From: Acholeplasmataceae bacterium
Lineage (GTDB): Bacteria; Bacillota_I; Bacilli_A; Acholeplasmatales; Acholeplasmataceae
Assembly (NCBI GenBank): GCA_018399615.1
Contig: JAGYNT010000004.1
Span: 1 to 41,139 of the forward strand
DNA: 41,139 bases
Reading direction: 5' to 3'
The position numbers were made by a program, and so were the translations under genes. Below are positions 38,257 to 41,139 of this stretch, piece by piece; within the stretch, counting starts at the first letter, position 1; every line of letters begins with the position of its first letter. Below the pieces are notes generated by a model. That model was not told the DNA's origin, searched no databases, and saw nothing but the letters and a program-made list of their open reading frames with translations.

Positions 38257-39354
38257 TCAGACGTTGAACCGGAAATGGATGATATCGCCATCCTTGACGA
38301 CGTATTCCTTGCCTTCGAGACGGACCTTGCCGTGTTCCTTGGCACGCTGGGGTGTTCCGTAAAAGATCAGGTCGTCGTAGGAGACGATTTCCGCTTTGAT
38401 GAAACCACGTTGGAAGTCGGAGTGAATGATTCCCGCACATTCCGGAGCTTTCATGCCTTTTCTGAACGTCCAGGCCCGGACTTCGGGATCTCCGGCCGTG
38501 AAAAACGTTTTCAAGCCGAGCAGTTCGTAGCTCTTCTCGATGACATCGTTGATGAGCGAGCGTTCGAGACCATAGGCTTCAAGAAACTGTCTTTGTTCTT
38601 CATGGTCCAAATGGACGATCTCACTTTCGACTTTGGCGGAAACGAAGACCACTTCGGTCTGTTCTTCTTTCGTATAATCGAGGAGTTCCCGGTACCAGGA
38701 TGTTTTCTCGAGATCCATCAGATCTTCTTCGCTTACGTTCGCGACATAGATCATCGGTTTCAACACGAGAAGGTTGAAACTCCGGATCATTTTCAGCTCT
38801 TCCTCCGTGAAATCGAGCATGCGTGGATTTTCGTTTTCATCGAGCGCGTGTTTGATTCGTTTCAAGACACTTTCTTCGATCATCGCTTCTTTGACTTTGG
38901 CCCTGACTTTCTTATCGAGTCGCTCTAGACGCCTGTCGATCAGTTCGGCATCGGCCAGATAGAGTTCGATCTTGATCGTCTCGATGTCGCGAATGGGATC
39001 GATCGTGTCCTCGACATAGGTAATGCTCGAGTCGTCGAAACAGCGAACGACGTGACAGATCGCATCGACTTCACGAATCTGTGACAGGAACTGGTTGCCC
39101 AGACCCTCACCGGTCGATGAACCCTTGACGAGTCCGGCGATATCCGTGAACTCATAGGCGGTCGGTGTGACTTTTTTCGGTTTGTAGATGTTTTTGAGTA
39201 CGTCAAGCCTCGGATCTTCAACGCTGACGATTCCGACGTTCGCATCGATCGTCGCGAACATGTAGTTCGAGGCGATCGCCTTGGCTTTCGTCGCAGCGTT
39301 GAAAAGTGTCGATTTGCCGACATTGGGAAGGCCGACGATGCCTGCTCTTAACAT
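38257..39354 (-). CDS. ychF: redox-regulated ATPase YchF
   Basis: [70 protein letters not shown]. Confidence 0.97.
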   Translation of the reverse strand: MLRAGIVGLPNVGKSTLFNAATKAKAIASNYMFATIDANVGIVSVEDPRLDVLKNIYKPKKVTPTAYEFTDIAGLVKGSSTGEGLGNQFLSQIREVDAICHVVRCFDDSSITYVEDTIDPIRDIETIKIELYLADAELIDRRLERLDKKVRAKVKEAMIEESVLKRIKHALDENENPRMLDFTEEELKMIRSFNLLVLKPMIYVANVSEEDLMDLEKTSWYRELLDYTKEEQTEVVFVSAKVESEIVHLDHEEQRQFLEAYGLERSLINDVIEKSYELLGLKTFFTAGDPEVRAWTFRKGMKAPECAGIIHSDFQRGFIKAEIVSYDDLIFYGTPQRAKEHGKVRLEGKEYVVKDGDIIHFRFNV

Positions 39355-39394
39355 ATGAACGCTTCCTTTCGTGAAAAAAGGCGTACGCCTTTTT

Positions 39395-40531
39395 CTAGAT
39401 CTTTCCTTTTTTGATCAACCATGAGGGTAGGCTGCGTTTCGCACCTTTTCCCGGTTGTTCTTCCGTTTCACTTTCGACCTGTGTTTCAAGACCCGTTTTC
39501 GTCAGTCTGAGCTGTTCATCGGTCGTCTTGTTGAAAATCTCGGTCGCGAGATTTTCTATGGTCGAATCCTTGGCTTTGAGTTCATAACCGGTGGCGATGA
39601 CCGTTACGATCATCTCATCGTCAAGATCCTGATTGAGTGTCGTGCCGTAGATGATGTTGAGATCGCGGTCCGTTGCGTTCCGGATCTCGGAAAGTGCCTG
39701 TTCCGTCTCGAAGAGCGTAATGCTCGTTCCGCTCGTAATATTGACGATCGCATCCGTCGCTCCATCGATGGATACTTCCAGGAGCTTGGAATGAATCGCT
39801 TTTCTCGCGGCTTCGATCGCCCGATCTTCACCTGAAGCGATCCCGATGCCCATGAGCGCGGTCCCCTTGTTTTCCATGACGGTCTTGACATCCGCGAAAT
39901 CGACGTTGATCAAACCGGGAATCGCGATGATTTCGGCAATCCCCTGTATACCTTGCCTGAGCACGTTGTCGGACTCTCTGAACGCATCGAGAAGCGGCGT
40001 GCTCGGTCCCGTAATGTCATAGAGTCTTTCATTCGGAATGACGATCAGCGTATCGACGTGGGGTTTTAATTCCTCGAGTCCGTAGATCGCGACTTTCATG
40101 CGTGCGGGGCCTTCGAAAGTGAAAGGTTTCGTGACGATACCGATCGTCAGGCATCCCTTTTCTTTCGCCTTTTTGGCGACGACCGGTGCCGCCCCCGTTC
40201 CGGTTCCGCCACCCATGCCGCACGTGATGAAAACCATGTCGGCATCGGAAAGCACATCTTCGATCTCATCGATCGATTCTTCGGCGGCCGCACGGCCGAC
40301 ATCTGCTTTCGCGCCGGCACCGAGACCACGCGTCAGATATTTTCCGATCTGCAGCCGTGTTTCGGCCTTCGAAACCTTGAGGACTTGAGCATCCGTGTTC
40401 ATCGCAACAAAAGTGACGCCCTTGACGTCGTTGTCGATCATCCGGTTGACGGCGTTTCCGCCCCCTCCCCCGATGCCGATGACTTTTATGATCGGTTTTT
40501 GATTGAAATGGTCACCTTCGCCAAATACCAT
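39395..40531 (-). CDS. ftsZ: cell division protein FtsZ
   Basis: [55 protein letters not shown]. Confidence 0.98.
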   Translation of the reverse strand: MVFGEGDHFNQKPIIKVIGIGGGGGNAVNRMIDNDVKGVTFVAMNTDAQVLKVSKAETRLQIGKYLTRGLGAGAKADVGRAAAEESIDEIEDVLSDADMVFITCGMGGGTGTGAAPVVAKKAKEKGCLTIGIVTKPFTFEGPARMKVAIYGLEELKPHVDTLIVIPNERLYDITGPSTPLLDAFRESDNVLRQGIQGIAEIIAIPGLINVDFADVKTVMENKGTALMGIGIASGEDRAIEAARKAIHSKLLEVSIDGATDAIVNITSGTSITLFETEQALSEIRNATDRDLNIIYGTTLNQDLDDEMIVTVIATGYELKAKDSTIENLATEIFNKTTDEQLRLTKTGLETQVESETEEQPGKGAKRSLPSWLIKKGKI

Positions 40532-40593
40532 GGTGCATCCTCCTTATTTCCTTATATCCATTTTACACGATAATCCCATGAATTGAAAGAGAT

Positions 40594-41139
40594 TTATTGC
40601 GGTTTGAAGTAATTCGTCCGTTTCTTCATTTCCTCGCGATAATCGAGTAACCGATTTTCTTTGATCGCCTGCCGGATCTCTTTCATCAAGTGCTTGAGAT
40701 ACGCGAGATTCTGATAGGTGACAAGCCTTTTTCCGAGTATCTCATCGGCTTTGAACAGATGTCTGATATAGGCTTTCGTGTAAACGCTGATCTTCGTGTC
40801 GAGACCTTCATCGAGAGCGGAAAGATCGTTTTCAAAGGACTTGTTTCGAATGATCAGACGTCCTTTCGTCGTAAAGGCCGTCCCGTGCCGTGCGACCCTC
40901 GTCGGCAATACGCAATCGAACATGTCCATACCGTTGATGACATTCTCGATCAGATCGTCGGGTGCGCCGACTCCCATCAGATAACGGGGCTTGTCAAAGG
41001 GTAGGATGTCTTTCAAGTAGTTCGTCATGTCATACATCTCGTGTTTCTTTTCACCGACGGACAGTCCACCGACGGAATAACCGGGAAAATCCATCTCCAT
41101 CAGCGCTTTCGCCGAATCGGCTCGCAAGTCCTTGTTCAA
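40594..41139 (-). CDS. tgt: queuine tRNA-ribosyltransferase (partial, N-terminus beyond window)
   Basis: [86 protein letters not shown]. Confidence 0.96.
   Translation of the reverse strand: MNKDLRADSAKALMEMDFPGYSVGGLSVGEKKHEMYDMTNYLKDILPFDKPRYLMGVGAPDDLIENVINGMDMFDCVLPTRVARHGTAFTTKGRLIIRNKSFENDLSALDEGLDTKISVYTKAYIRHLFKADEILGKRLVTYQNLAYLKHLMKEIRQAIKENRLLDYREEMKKRTNYFKPQ

Noticed and set aside
1-41139. Alternative genetic code (UGA = Trp) as in many Mollicutes
   Set aside because: Conserved Trp positions use TGG (e.g. thioredoxin WCGPC) and TGA ends genes such as rnhC and recU, so code 11 fits. The broken genes are explained by indels, not in-frame TGA.
1-41139. CRISPR arrays, transposases, prophage, toxin-antitoxin or restriction systems
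   Set aside because: No regularly spaced repeats and no such protein motifs found in the ORF track or by eye.
1-41139. Apparent abundance of GATC/TCGA/CGATCG strings
   Set aside because: Consistent with frequent GAT/ATC/CGA codon pairs; without counting I cannot claim enrichment beyond codon usage. A Markov-corrected k-mer count would decide.

Overview
The 41 kb window is gene-dense and mostly core bacterial housekeeping DNA. It uses the standard code (TGA as stop, TGG as Trp), and gene content suggests a low-complexity Firmicutes/Mollicutes-like lineage (inference only). I could assign about 37 coding loci, mostly on the minus strand: trxA(partial)-mutS2 | rnhC | rluD-lspA-membrane protein-PDZ/Lon-like protease-dCMP deaminase-msrA-aspS-hisS-GNAT with a T-box leader | dtd-rel-apt | rarA | RNase J | recU | thiT with a TPP riboswitch | unknown-NfeD-SPFH | LtaS-like protein | pyrimidine nucleoside phosphorylase | histidine phosphatase | PlsC-like | folA-thyA | pepV | ssb | M16 pair-deoD-deoC | unknown | surE-ileS with a T-box leader | sepF-yggS-ychF | ftsZ | tgt(partial). 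I saw no mobile element, CRISPR array, phage, defence island, rRNA or tRNA. I found no strong evidence for a wholly new system. The items most worth a second look are: (i) a promoter-preceded operon of an uncharacterised ~125-aa protein with NfeD and an SPFH protein; (ii) two compact, nearly identical T-box leaders, one with a GNAT gene placed ahead of hisS-aspS; (iii) tightly localised patches of frameshifts in normally important genes (aspS, RNase J, LtaS-like, PlsC/phosphatase), more likely assembly or consensus errors than real decay; (iv) an uncharacterised 284-aa protein. All calls are by eye from translated motifs; no database search was run.
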